This document shows positions 1 to 12,807 of a stretch of DNA of 64,000 bases, piece after piece. Numbering within the stretch: position 1 is the stretch's first letter; every line of letters begins with the position of its first letter. Below the pieces are notes generated by a model. The model had not been told where the DNA came from and made no database searches. It saw nothing but the letters and a program-made list of their open reading frames with translations. Origin of the DNA: Phorcus lineatus (Eukaryota > Mollusca > Gastropoda > Trochida > Trochidae); the NCBI GenBank assembly GCA_921293015.1, contig OV121087.1, forward strand, positions 41,526,630 to 41,590,629, read 5' to 3'. The translations under genes and the position numbers were made by a program.

Positions 1-1625
1 TGCTTTAAATACCGTTTACACTGAAATATTTAAATCATAAAATCGATTCAAGAGCAGCTTACATCAATAAGGAAGTACGTTGAAATAGAATAATGAATAA
101 CACATACATGAGTCATATAAACGTTGTCTCTACATGTCTCATTTTTACATACGAAGACGTCAAACAGCTTATTGTGCCTCAAATATATCAGTTTTCTGAT
201 TAATTGCATTTGGGCTCTTTGTTCAAGAAAAATCAAACATGTATTTAGATATGCGCCAGAATGTAAATTACCATCATACTTCTTATGTTTTGTTTGGTAT
301 TAGGTGGGATTTTGAGACCTTTGAGGGAAAGGGTTCAGTTGACGTTGGCATTAAAAGAGACTGAACCGACATCGAAATAAACGCTCTAAAGTATGATTTT
401 CCCTAACGTAAATTATATGATTTATTAGTAATAATTCACAAGTCAAATAGGGTTGGTTTAAAAAGGTGCTTAAAACTTACTGAAAGTTCATTTCGATTAA
501 AATATTTCATTATGGAACGACGATATAAATATATAAAAGTTATGAATACTTATGTATCCAGACAGATATAAAATAGAGCCAATTTATTCATCAACTATTG
601 TCATTACAACAGGTTCTCATTAAATAGATTATTCCCGAATTTACAGAAAGATGGAAGAGTAAGCTGGCTGTAAGTGGGTTTTATAAAGTAAAATCCGTTC
701 AGATGTTTCCACCGTTTGGTATACACTTTTTAAGTTATCGGAAGATATCTTCTATTCAACTGATAAAGGATTGGTTGTTGTCAGGTCTTTCAGTAAGAAA
801 ATGGGTGATGAGCCATGGTGTTGACAGCGCTAGCAGCCGTTACCGGAGATTCATTCAAGACTGTGGAAGAATATAATCTACCAAACAATATTGCACAACC
901 TATTATGGAATGTTCTCAATGCCGTTTAAAGAAACAATAATTGATATTTGAAAAAAAATAGAATATCATTACTAAAAAAAGACACGTAGATAAGTAAGAT
1001 GATGTAATTATTTTTTGGAATCATGAAGAATCAAATTATCAGATTTAGGATTGGCATAACTCTATTCTTAGAAAACAACAAAACTTCATCGTGAGTGAAG
1101 AATGTTCATAAATGGCCTTTGCATAATGAGAACAAACAGAACCGAACCATGTTCGAATTAAACATCATAATGCTTCTATTAATCGGTCTCGATAAACATT
1201 TTGAACATAACATGATAATAATTTGAACATATATAAGTTAGATAGAAGTTTACTGCATTTTAAAGAAATGGGTGGGTTTTTTTCAGGAGGAAAACCTTGC
1301 AAAATTGACGATGCAACAGTGAATACAAAACACAGACATGAAACATCAAATATGTGATTAAATCGTCGGGCCATTTTATTCCAGCCTCAAGTAATGAAAA
1401 ATCTAATTAGAAAAGCTATATTTTACTTCTCTAAATGATAGCAGTACAATATAATTACTTTTGTCCAAGAATATTGTATTTTAAGCATCACGCTGACAAC
1501 ATGACGAATATATTACACTTATTTGACTTTTTTCATCATCATTAAACGACGGACAGATGACAAAGGATATATTCAGGTACATCATGGATAGACAAACGGC
1601 ACTAATACATAGATATTATAAAATT
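1..1625. other. Noncoding AT-rich stretch
   Basis: I see no convincing exon, RNA gene or transposon end here. Short open frames are what AT-rich random sequence gives. Confidence 0.5.
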
Positions 1626-1739
1626 GGCAAATTTCATATTTATCCTATATCAGCCCAAAATACCAATATCAGCTCGAGTGGCTCTGGCCCGAGGGCTGAC
1701 ATTGGTCAAGGGATGATACAGGATAAAATGAAATTTGCC
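1626..1739. repeat. Short palindromic element (MITE-like)
   Basis: The left arm begins GGCAAATTTCATATTTATCC and the right arm ends in its near-exact complement (GGATAAAATGAAATTTGCC). A GC-richer centre around 1672-1700 contains gctcgag and ggcccgaggg, and a second inner pair (atcagccc / gggctgac) extends the fold. The whole segment would form a hairpin about 114 nt long. No target duplication was evident, so the class is open; a foldback MITE is the simplest reading. Confidence 0.55.
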
Positions 1740-2039
1740 ATATGATATAACTATCATATACTCTTCATAGAAAAACAAACATTGTCTTGACCTTCAATAA
1801 CTTTAATTTGCTTAACATACATGTATTTTAACATTGAAGATTATTTTTCTTACCACCAAATTCATGAAATATGAATCATAGATTCTAACCTGAGCTATAA
1901 TTAACAAAAAAGTTAAAATATTGTTTACTTAGTCACTATCAGAATCATCGCTGTAGATGATTCTTCGTGTTTTGCAATATTTTACAGTCTTAGCAAGGAC
2001 TTTCTCGTCTGATAATTTTTGTCTATTCTAGCAAGAAGA

Positions 2040-2260
2040 AGAGATCCGTCGAGTATCCGGCACCGGATCCCTGTAATGTCAACTACTCAGTATCCGTTAA
2101 GGTATCCGTATACCAAATTTGTAGGGATCCGTTAAGGTATACGTTGGAATCCGGCCGGATTTGGGATCCGTTGAGGTATCCGTCACCGGATCCCAGTATA
2201 CCAAATTTGCAGGGATCCGGAGGAATCCGGAAGGAATCCGGTAAATGGATTCCAGTACTT
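2040..2260. repeat. Degenerate GGATCCG/GTATCCG repeat block
   Basis: Short units such as ggatccgttaaggtat, gtatccgttaaggtat and ggaatccgg recur about a dozen times, with two longer direct copies containing 'taccaaatttg(t/c)agggatccg' near 2112 and 2202. It is more GC-rich than its surroundings. It looks like a decayed short tandem repeat that fuses in frame to the C-terminal half of the neighbouring ORF. Confidence 0.5.
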
Positions 2261-2481
2261 TTTGTCCTGTGTGAGTTGCCGATCTGAAGAATAAAATTTC
2301 CATGAATAGTAGCATCTAACAGAAACTGTTTTGACTTCATCAAAGAGCGTGTGTCAAAGTTAAGATCGGACATAGCAACACGCTGTTGTCGTGTATCAAC
2401 ATTTTCGTAGCTGGTTATGTTCCTCAGAGTTTCCTCATCCAGTTCTTGGGACGCTCTGAAAACAGACTCGGATTCTGCCAT
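2083..2481 (-). CDS. Short ORF, N-terminal half protein-like; unidentified
   Basis: This 132-residue frame starts at a true ATG (MAESESVFRASQELDEETLR...). Residues 1-66 have a balanced, acidic, protein-like composition. After about residue 66 an acceptor-like attcttcag is followed by translation of the GATCC-rich repeat, which is probably not real coding sequence. The opening 'F..SQELDEETL' vaguely recalls the N-termini of tyrosine-recombinase-like (Crypton-type) proteins, but no recombinase core is present. It is best treated as an exon or remnant of unknown function. Confidence 0.25.
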   Translation of the reverse strand: MAESESVFRASQELDEETLRNITSYENVDTRQQRVAMSDLNFDTRSLMKSKQFLLDATIHGNFILQIGNSHRTKSTGIHLPDSFRIPPDPCKFGILGSGDGYLNGSQIRPDSNVYLNGSLQIWYTDTLTDTE

Positions 2482-2484
2482 AGC

Positions 2485-4676
2485 CTCTTACTCAAATGCT
2501 CGACTGACAGACAGTAGCAATACTGCGAACTGTGTCGTGAGGTTTCTTATACCTCGTGAGGATTGACGACATTTCCTTCTTTTGCTGGAAAGATGAAGTA
2601 ATATATAATTGTTGATGGAGTTTGCATTCTTGTGGCCTGGGAGCTGCATTACCAGTGTCGGCTGATACAGGGTGTTTGGTGAAGGGTCTATCGAACATCT
2701 CTGTATTTATAATCAAGTATATGATAAGATGTGTTACACGTCTCCATTGTAATTTTCAATCAATTTCTATTCACATGGTATTCGTTTTGAATATGTTTTA
2801 TCGATTTGAAATATTTCAAGCTGGATGTATATTAATTGAATATTGAGTTGCACTCTTTTCTCCAATTTTGCAATAATCAGACAACCAACAATATTTCATT
2901 TGGAATTTGATTTCTTTCTGCTATTCCTTATTCCAGAATTTAAGATTTGTGTTTACAATATAAAAATATACTATTTCTTTATGTTATTGGATTTTACAAG
3001 ATGTGAAATCTTGGTTAGGGAATATTTATATGCAATATATATGAGCAACACAAGCCTCTGTATGATTAGATGAATGTTTACATTTTTTAACTCAGAGATT
3101 TACCACAATGACATTTTTAAAACATGATATTTTGTTTATAATAAAAGACAGTGAAATTCAAAATACAACCTCCACATGAACGGTCAAAAATAAATCGCGG
3201 TATAAGTATAGTTTAGAAATGCACTGAAATGTGAATTTTTTAGGATTTGAACTATATTTTGAGACATGTCTAATATGACAAATTGATTCATCATATAATG
3301 ATAACGACGAAATAAATAAAGGTTGGGAATAACTTGTGAGTCATATAAACATTGTTCTTATTATCTCATTTAAACACACAAAGACGTCATACCGTTGATT
3401 TTACCTGAAACATTTCTGTTTTCCGATTAATTTCTCTTTTTTTCAAGATAAAGTTTTATTGAGAGATGTACCAGAATGTACATTACATTAAATGTATATT
3501 ATATATTTTATGTTATGTTTGTTAATAGGTGGTAATTTAAGTTTTTGAAGAAACATATTTGTTTATGGTTTTCAACAAGGACATACACTGTACAAACGAT
3601 CATAGAAATAAACGCTCTACATAAAGACGTTTGAAAAATTATACGATTATTTTAAAAAAAGTAAATTAGTAATCTGCATCAACTCTATTTTTAAAAAAAC
3701 AAATGTCCAAATTTAATTGAAGAACCTTAAAAAACTATCCATGTTTATGATTAACACCTCGAAGTTGCTGAAAATCGATTAGAATAAAAGGTTTGATCAC
3801 ATTGAATTGGCAATGAAATTATAGATATGAGAAATGAATAGGCATAAAAGTTGACTATATCGAAATGTAATGATACAATCTGTACAGAAATATTGAAACT
3901 TACTTAAATAACGTAGATATATACAATGTATATAGAAGATCAAGCCTGTAAATACAATATAAGATTGTCGAGTTTAAAAATAATTGGTAACAGATATTGT
4001 TGCAAGTCATTTTTAGAATAGTTGAAAACAATAACACTTACAAATGTATTCTTGAGTGTTAGTCGTCAAATTTTATCAGATTTTAAAAGTCAAAGGATTA
4101 CACTGCTATGATATTCTGGAAGGTAAAAGGAGGAAGAAAATGTCACGAATATCATAGTTCGTATCAAAAGAGAACCATTTCTATTTCGGTGGCAACTCGA
4201 TCTTTGATGCGCAGTATGTGCCAGTCAAGTTATGACAAGAAAAGAAGTCCGGCATATTTTCGTATAGACTTGTTTGCATTCAATTATAATACAGTTTTGA
4301 TTTCAAAAGAACGTAGAAGCAGATGTAAAAGTCATTTTTTCGGGAACGATCAAAGACGCCATTCAACTTCATCACGCATTGGGGTGAATTTTACATGACA
4401 TCACGATACAACGGTCCCCGCGTCATTATAAGCAATAGTGTTATTACGTCACCAACGTAATATGATCGACGATTTTTAATTCATGACCGAATTTGATTTT
4501 TGTTCATCAGAAAGAAAATAGAAATATAATAAGGTAGAAATGACATGCTAAAAGAAAAAGACACTTGTTTACTGGAAAACTTCCCCCCTTTCCCTTAATC
4601 AGGAAATATAAATATTGAGGCCAGCAATCAAAGCTAAGTATGTGTACTACCTTTTCAGTCCTAATCTGTTTTAATA
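2485..4676. other. Noncoding AT-rich stretch
   Basis: No exon with a credible splice context, no inverted repeat and no RNA gene was found. Confidence 0.4.
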
Positions 4677-4678
4677 TA

Positions 4679-5548
4679 CTCACGGGCGAAAGAAACGCTA
4701 CCATGTATTTAAATCAAGATTGCAGAATAGATACAAAAGTGAGATTAAAAAATCAAAGAGTTTATTCAACAAAACATGTGACGATATCATATTCATAAAA
4801 AAATGCAACAAATCAGCTTCCGGTATCAACGGCACAGTCTCCGATGTTGACCTGGGGGTCAAAAAGTCCAAGTTCACTGTCATGACTGATCCCGGTGCAG
4901 GAATATCCAGGTCCATTGTGTTGAAAACAGTTCACATTAATTACATGTATGGCCTCCTCTTGCCACAATACACGCATTAACCCTCAGACGCATAGAGAAA
5001 TTCAAACGTCTGACGACATTACTTGGAATGTGCTGCCATTCTTCTTGGAGAGCTTGGTGTACTCTCCCATCTGCTTTGAAGAGACAGAACCGACTTTCGT
5101 CAGAGAAAAGCACCCTCTGCGACTGACGTCGCTGCAAACGTAAAACGTCCTCGCTCATCGCAGTCTTCGTTGGCGATGTTCGGCTGTCAACGGCTGTCCC
5201 CGGAACGGTCTGTATGCCCTGATGCCATGGTCTGTCCACTGTGCGTCTGCTTACCCGGTGGCCCAGGGCATTCGACGCCGATGACGTCACTGTCGGGTGT
5301 AACGTGTCTGACAACCAATTTGATTTGGTTTTATACCCGTCGTGCATGGGGCTATTTTGTTTTTCATGAAAAATGTGAAAACAATAATTTGACAAAATTT
5401 GCGAAAAGCATGCGTTTGATACCAGAGTTCAATATGAAACAATCATTGTTGTATTTGGGCGAAGTGTTTTTATGCGATGGGGATTGAATCTGATTTTTTT
5501 AATGTAATTTCAAATCTAAAGTGGTAGCGTTTCTTTTGCCCCTGAGTT
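4679..5548 (-). mobile_element. Internally deleted Tc1-family element
   Basis: The ends are inverted: CTCACGGGCGAAAGAAACGC at the left and the complement of actcaggggcaaaagaaacgc at the right, with TA dinucleotides at 4677-4678 and 5549-5550. The termini match the fuller element at 12.8-14.4 kb, so both belong to one family. At about 870 bp versus 1.55 kb, most of the catalytic region has been lost. It is non-autonomous and old, since the two ends differ at several positions. Confidence 0.8.
4937..5395 (-). pseudogene. Tc1 transposase remnant with an internal deletion
   Basis: The frame reads a decayed HTH-to-catalytic linker (SRRTVDRPWHQG...), then the first catalytic Asp segment 'VLFSDESRFCLFKADGRV', and jumps directly to the C-terminal tail 'HQALQEEWQHIPSNVVRR...RGHTCN'. 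The matching pieces in the copy at 13370-14086 are 'ILFTDESRFQLFRADGRV' and 'TLREEWRSIPNNVIRR...RGHTRY'. About 110 residues carrying the second Asp and the final Glu are absent. It cannot encode an active transposase. Confidence 0.85.
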
Positions 5549-5991
5549 TATTTACATAGTTATGACCTTTGTCAAAATGAATTATGTCCGATATATCTTC
5601 CTTCATATAGAAAGAACAAAGTAAACATGTCAATAGTGTGGGATAATGTCCACCAAGGACATGATATACCATCCCAACTTAAGAAACGGAAACTCCCTTA
5701 TACTTCACGCACACGCTCATTTTGAAGTGACAGCTATGTACAACTGTGTCAATAACATTGATATGGGCTTAACCTGCATGAAATACTCGCTTTTGTTACA
5801 CAGACGAGTTCAATAAATAGGTCACTCTTTACACGAAATGGTAGGTGTGCGCTGCGTGGGAAATTTGATGAATGAAACATGTTCATGAATTTATGAATGA
5901 ATTTATTATACGATATTCAGTGATTTATCTGTTTACTATTGAAAGTGATTACATTTCCAGTTCTTCCTGATTACTCGATAACCAAATGTTA

Positions 5992-5992
<1 letters not shown>

Positions 5993-6082
<90 letters not shown>
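5993..6082. repeat. Compound microsatellite (TA)n-(GATA)n
   Basis: A pure TA run at 5993-6023 passes directly into about 14 GATA units ending at 6082. It lies 35 bp from the hammerhead-like motif. Confidence 0.95.
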
Positions 6083-6083
<1 letters not shown>

Positions 6084-6117
6084 TAAATATAACATACTTC
6101 ACATAGTCGTTTGCAGA

Positions 6118-6180
6118 ATCATTTTAATCCGATACTAGTATTTCGTCAATAGTATTGACTCATCAGCGATGAAACGATAT
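6118..6180 (-). ncRNA. Hammerhead-ribozyme-like motif
   Basis: Read on the minus strand, the motif has the conserved core CTGATGA, a stem II GTCAA/TTGAC closing a 5-nt loop, then GAAA, a very short palindromic stem III (ATACTAGTAT) and a UH-type cleavage position (the C after GTAT). Flanking strands ATCGTTTCATCG and GGATTAAAATGAT can pair as an interrupted stem I with about ten pairs (one G-U); the pair next to the core is a G-G mismatch. Minimal type I hammerheads with tiny stem III are known from Penelope-like and other retroelements. Catalytic activity is unproven. Confidence 0.6.
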
Positions 6181-6207
6181 GAACCTTCAGTTTGAACCAA
6201 TTCAACT

Positions 6208-6212
<5 letters not shown>

Positions 6213-6239
<27 letters not shown>
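6213..6239. repeat. (TA)n microsatellite
   Basis: An uninterrupted TA run on the other side of the hammerhead-like motif, giving a TA-GATA / motif / TA arrangement. Confidence 0.95.
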
Positions 6240-6244
<5 letters not shown>

Positions 6245-7590
6245 TTAGGTAAATATTGAACGAAAACTCTAGTAAGGACATTTTTTCAATTATATATTTT
6301 TTTGAAAAGGTTAACGAACCCGCATTATATTGTCATTTGTAAAGTCAATTCTATTCCATCCGACCATCGTTCATGAACATATTTCGAAGAATATAAGTTA
6401 TAATTACATGTAAGTAGACTTGTTAAATAGACGACATATACAAATCGAAACATGCCTGCTACATGAAACATTTAAAAATGCTGTTTGTTTATTTGAAAAC
6501 GGCTTTTCTCACTAACGTCCAAAATCCAACTGATAGAAATTTTTAGCGGCATGCTGAAAAACGCAACCGCCTCCAGATTTAAAGGATCGTGCACTTCCGT
6601 TGAGTGGAAAGCGCTTTGCTCGTGCAGTCGTTTGACACATACTTCAGATATTGACATCACGTGAAAAGCATGGGAGGGGTGTTTAGCTCACGTCAGGAAT
6701 TGACGGATTGGAACTTACAAGGGTTTATTTACACAACGTTGATATGCTCTATTTGCAAGCGGATTGTTTCAGCCTTCCCGCGTAATTCAACTTACATGTG
6801 CAAGTAGTGTTTTAGATGTTTATAGCGACAGGAAATAAGTTGACACAACAACTTATGAAAACGTTTGAATTACTTTTCTAATGATAAATCAGGGATACAT
6901 GTCTTAACATCAAATGTTGTAAGCCTGTTTCCATTGTACGTCAAAATAAAAAAGGGCGTTATAAGCTAAACAGTCTAAGTTACAGCAAGTATCTAGCCTT
7001 ATAGTTTACACGTAGATTTTGATCTGCAACAAAATATAACAGTTTTAGAAATAATTGGGTAAAAAAAGATGTTTAATTTTAATCTGATGGTATCAAGAAA
7101 TATAGAGATAGGTTTGAATCTGAAATTAGGATCTGAATTATTATCAAATTGACATATTTACGCTTCGTCATTTATAACCACGACATTAGAAAACTGTTGG
7201 ATACTCTTTCGTCATAATAGTGTTAAGATATCTATATAATGGGCCGTCATCTTTCACCTCAAAAAGATTATGACATGTCATTTATCCGACTTTCATTCAT
7301 TTAGCTGAATAAATATACATATATAAACTGGGTACAATAAAAAAAAGCAAAGATAGTAATTGCAATCTCAGAACAAAATTGATTTGGTAGTATTATCTTT
7401 TAAAATCTTTATTTGACTACGAATCCGCATCCGCAGGCACTCTATTGCTGATATTATCGTGCACTGACAACTATTAATATGCATATATATGCCAGTGAAC
7501 GATTTTTTTTGTTACCTAGACGTATTCTTTCCAGGAATAAAATCCCTGTGAGTGTAACCCCTCACCGATTATCATAATGCCATAGCCGTG
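6240..7590. other. Noncoding stretch
   Basis: AT-rich, with no supported gene or element. Confidence 0.4.
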
Positions 7591-7859
7591 AAGGTATGTT
7601 GTTTGCAGTGCCAATTTACAAGGCGCTTGGCACTGGTACATCGCATGCCAAGTGTATTAGAAGAGATGCGATAACAGCAGTCTGAGATTAGTTGGGCGGT
7701 GTTAAAGGGGAACCCTATCGATTTCCCCCCGAGGACGTGACTGAACTGAAATCAGATCTTCAATGGACATTCCGGACTTTATATTTCCAGTGCAGTATAG
7801 GCGATACATAAATAGTTGTTTTACCTTAAAAATTAGACGTTTGGTCCTGTGCATCGCTC

Positions 7860-8215
7860 AGTTGACCGCTGTCAGTGAAGTTCAGCAAGATCTGGCGTGG
7901 CTCGCCGGATGGGTGGGTTACCCGATCATTGCTGTATTAACTGAGAGATCAAGGGTTATTCCCTGCCCCACACTGAGACACGAGTTGAGAAACTTGTGGT
8001 GTCTCCTTAGGCAAGAGACTTTATTCAAAATGTGCATCTGTTCACCCAGCAGTACTAATTGGGTACCTGGTGTCGATTGTGTTGGAGGTGACCTTTAAGC
8101 GCTGTAACCGGCAGCTTGGGTTAGACCAGGGTAATAATACAGAGAGCGCCTTGAGCATGCATTCGGTATGGATATGTGCGCTATATAAATACCCTAATTA
8201 TAATTATTAATTATT
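7860..8215 (+). repeat. SINE-like retroposon (3' part)
   Basis: The segment carries 'ggtgtctccttaggcaagagactttattc', a 'cacccagcagtactaattgggtacctgg' core and a tail 'gcgccttgagcatgc...gtgcgctatataaatacc' running into (attatt)n. This order matches what I remember of invertebrate and molluscan SINEs with conserved cores. No clear tRNA-like head or flanking duplication was seen, so the 5' boundary is approximate. The open frame at 7763-8098 is a chance frame in this repeat. Confidence 0.5.
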
Positions 8216-11200
8216 ATTGTTCAGTTTTAAGTTCTTGCTCATGTATGGAAATAGTCACGGAAATAGGACATAAGTCCGTTTTTAATGTTAATATAATACT
8301 GAATAGATCAACATACAAGACACATATACACCACTATACCACCCACTTCTACTGTTATATATCTTAGCCGTTCAGACATCTCCGTATTTGCTCTCGCAAT
8401 ACCAGCCTTTCTCGCGTCAAAACAAACCAGTTTTTCTTTGCTTCCCGACACCGTAACAGATATCGGTTATCGTAGGAATCAACATTCTTTACATTCTAAA
8501 GTGTAACTTACACAACAATATTCAATTAGCTCCAAAGATAAGGTTCCTCCGTAAATATGAAAAAAAAATTTGATAACGAAAGTTCAAAAACTATATTTCT
8601 GATAAGAGACACGAAGCTTATATATCTCATATGTAAAATTCGGTTAAGCAAAACAAGATGGAGAGATTAAAGTTTCAAATTTCACAGACTTCGTTCGCGA
8701 AACAATTTTGATTACGAAACGACTTGCGACCAATCCAAAATATTTATTAAAATGTAAGAATTAGATTTTACAAAGCCTTCACATCTTCAATCATATCATC
8801 TCATACACTCATTGCGAAATATCTTTCATTGCGATACATGTAAAAATAGTTTATTTTGACTGAAAACATATGAAACTTCTTATCACAGATCAGGAATACG
8901 GTTAGGCAAAACAAGATTTTGCGATACAACTTGAAATATTCTCCCACGGCTACACTGTCAATATTTACATACATTAGGATCTGATTACTATCGCCGACGA
9001 GCTACAAATAGCACTGATTTTATATCAAAATCACATAGGTTTGTTGTGGTAACCTGTTTCCTTAGGCGAGCGTCTTTGGCTGTCCTACATACTATAGCTC
9101 GATCTATTGAAATGTACAACCTTCGAGGTTGCACGCATTTCTCGAGGGGAATGGGACCATAGTCTGCCATCATGAACCAAAATTAAAAGCGAGCAAAATA
9201 ATTAAGCTCAATTCTGTAAAAAAAAATATTTGTTTAGATTGACCGGGCTTTTTGTATTTTTCTTAACAAACATTATACACCCACTCAAGACTTTTTGCTC
9301 AAAACGTAATTTAGGGACTATATATTTGTATATGCCTTCTTTGAAGCGGTTTTATTACACATGCGAGGACTTAGTGTCGAAATCATTTTAGTTACCGAGT
9401 TGTGATGATTATAAATTCGGCAATCTTAAATATTTCAGTTGATATTTTCTGGAGAACATTTTTAAAAGATGTTTGAATATTATCCCAACGTCAACCAATG
9501 TCTATGAATTTGAATGAAGTAAAATTTGTAATGAAAAGTTTGTTTTAGTAATCATTGCCGTGTCTGCTTATGGTCTGCCAAACATTGGTTAAATAGGCAT
9601 TCCGCTTTCATCGCGAGTACAGTTATATCATTCTTCAGCATCATAATATAATCTTTCCTAAAACCTTTTTGAATTTCATAAAAATCATATAAGCAATCTT
9701 TATGAAAGTAACAATTACTAAATAAAGCGTTATCATTGAGATAGATATGTTGCTTAGATACAGTGAATAGTTTGGTTGTTAAATCTAAAACGAAAAGGTA
9801 TCGGTGTGAACAATGTGAAACTTCATAAAATGATAAAATAATATCCGTGTAAAAGTTATTTTTCACGAATACTTAGAACTTTTTATAATTTTGTCAAAGT
9901 GACATAGGGTATGTTTTATAAATTTTTGTTTGGATGAATTAAGAGCCAAAATACAATCTGTCTTGAGTTTCAAGTATCTTCCCTTACTTGCATTTGTATC
10001 TTTAAATGACAGACATACGAACATTTACTCGTTTTCAATTATAAGAGAAAAACTGCCATATTATAGACGTTATGAAGTCAAAATATTGCATCTCAAGTAG
10101 GCATGATAATAAGTTATTTGCTCTACTGAACACTATGAACATATATTTTTCCTTTTTCCTTTCATCTACTTTTCCAGAATTAAGTTAGAAGAATTGGCGC
10201 GCCTCATTATCCGTTTTCTTTATATAAAAAATAGCAACTTTGACCTGTTTATTGTTTTAATATTAAACTGATCAGCAACGGGATGGTGATTTTCAGAGAA
10301 AAGGGCAACTTCCCGATAAAATAGCACCATTTATAAACTTTGACATATTTGACTTCAACTACATACTCTGTGTCTTAAGTTGGAAGCAAGTTTGAAAAGA
10401 ATTAACTTACAAAGACCCTCTTGCCTTAAATCATGGTTTAACTATTTGTTTGCAGTGCATAAACGGGTAGAAACATTTAAACTGAAACACTAAAAACCTA
10501 CATGTATATATAAATGGCGAATGTTGCAGCCACGGAGTTGAATGCTAAATAATGTGTCATAACTTGTAATGCATTTAATAAAATTTGTGAACGAACCCAC
10601 AAATAAACATTCATATTTGTATGGGCTTTAAAAATCATCTAACTTGAACGTCAAAATGTGTCTTTGTTTCTTTATCGCAAATTTCATAGATTTCATAACA
10701 AATTTGATTTTGAATTGTTAATCTGAGCCTAAATAATAATAATCATTTTGGAGCGGAAGCAATAATATGTTGATGTTCATGCCTATTGTGCGTGTGACAA
10801 ATTAGAATCATTTGGAATATACTTGCAATGCTTATAAATACTGAGAGTTTAATAATATAATGTTATATTTTAATGTTAAGAAAATATATGTCTGTTATGT
10901 TATTTTTCAATATTTGATATGTAATAATGTTGAAAGGAGTCTTAGAGCATATTAAATTTCAACAGATGTCTCAGGCAACTAGCCAACATGTTCTAGATAA
11001 AGAAGGCTCCTTTAAATATTTGCCCTTGGGTCTGGAGGACAGACTTCCTCCATGGAAGGACCAACCACCATGTATCAGCCCTGCAGTGCAGACTTCCTGT
11101 GCTAAAGCGTCGTCAATGGCAAAATCTTACATCAACATGACGCAATGGACTTGATCCTGTAACCCTAGATGCCGACTCTAAGATCGAGAGGTCTTTAGAG

Positions 11201-12805
11201 TTGTCTCCCTTTGTACAGTGACGTTCGAAATAAGTTACCTCTCTACAAAGACATTACTTGCACTTCAAGATCTTATTTCAGCATGACACTACCAGTAAAT
11301 TATTAATTAACACAGAAAATCGAGTGAACGTAGAAGCCAATTACATCTTTTTCAGAAGCTTCCCACGAGAAAATGTCTTAAAGATAAACAACATATTTCT
11401 GGATCGTGTACGGACGATAAACACCAGTAATATCAGTAATATCAGTCGGTGGATGGACAGATAATAATAAAAGTTGTGAATGTTTTACTTCTTTTTATCG
11501 TTTTGTTTCAAGTATATGAAACAATAGTATGAAATGGTATTTTCATATGTGATTTTGTATAAGCTCGACAATTATCAGCCCCGGATATGAAATTAACCAT
11601 TAACCATGAATTTAATGCAATTCATGTAGAGTACAGCTACCTAGTTGGTCGACGTAGATCGAAAAATATCCCTTTTAGAACGTTCTAACTGTTGTTGCAA
11701 TCAACAGCCTCTGCCAGTCACGACCAACTTATATATAGCAGATATCTTTTCACTTGAAATCAAACAAAACTATCTAACATAAAGAACCTTTTTGTTTTTC
11801 ATAACTTTCTTTTGATAATATTCCTACCTAGGTACATTTGTAGCACATTATGACTAATAGATTCTCATCACAAAATGTGTGTCAAAAACATGAACTATTT
11901 TCATGGCTAACTGATGTAATCTGAAGTTTGATTTTAAAAAGTCGTATTTTCGGATGAGAGACACTTATTACAACATTGGTTAATGACATTATATAATAAT
12001 GTAATATAAACCTAATTAAGCAGGTATCTGAACATGACACTGTCTCAGAATAAGCAGGATTAAAAAACTTGTAAGACTTATAATTAGGATTTAGACATAT
12101 AGAGGTGGGTATGATTATAAATGATTGGCTTGGAACAAGGGTGTGAAATGGGCCAAGGGAGGTAACTCGCCATACAGTCCGTGATCTTCAACACATTTTG
12201 TGATGTATCTAAACACTGGTTATATATGTATTAGCCGTTTCCCGTTCCACTCAATTATGACGAAAAATCAAGACAAATCTTGTAAATAATCTAATTAAAA
12301 CATGAATTACTTTGTATTACAGGTATTCCTAATAAGTGATCAAAAAGCATTCGAAAAACACTATTCTATATAAAATGTTTTATAAGATGGTTCTTCATTC
12401 TTGTCAGTTATCCCATCCCTGACAACGAGCTAACAGTCCTTATAATTGTTAAAAGCTGATCGTCAACTTATCAATCAAATTTGCTTGTCAAAAATTCTTA
12501 GCCCAATTTTTTTTTGCAACACGACAATGTTAAACGTAAGTACCAAGTAATTCTACGTCATTGCTTAGATATTTTACGGCAGCTTGAATCAATATTTCCT
12601 GTAAAACAGAAAATTGTGTTTTTTTCTTGTTATTGATTCCTAACCCAGACGATATATTTATATAACAAAATAAAAAAGCAAAACATTACATCCCTAATCA
12701 CAACATGGACTCTCGCCTGTACAAAATGTGTCTTTATTATGCATCTTTAAAACGTCTTTTGTATTTCATTTTAAATGTTGCATTTTACAGTTATTTAAAT
12801 ACATG
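8216..12805. other. Long noncoding AT-rich stretch
   Basis: There are two open frames of 75-104 codons (9552-9866 minus, 10927-11154 plus), but neither shows a domain, splice context or start environment that would separate it from chance. No inverted terminal repeats were recognised. Confidence 0.4.
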
Positions 12806-12807
12806 TA

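Noticed and set aside
7763-8098. 111-codon plus-strand frame
   Set aside because: It overlaps a SINE-like repeat with conserved noncoding motifs; no protein domain.
9552-9866. 104-codon minus-strand frame
   Set aside because: It opens with GTG, has no domain or splice context, and a few frames this long are expected by chance in 64 kb of AT-rich DNA.
10927-11154. 75-codon plus-strand frame with proline-rich peptide
   Set aside because: Short, unrecognised, and without donor or acceptor signals that would make it an exon.
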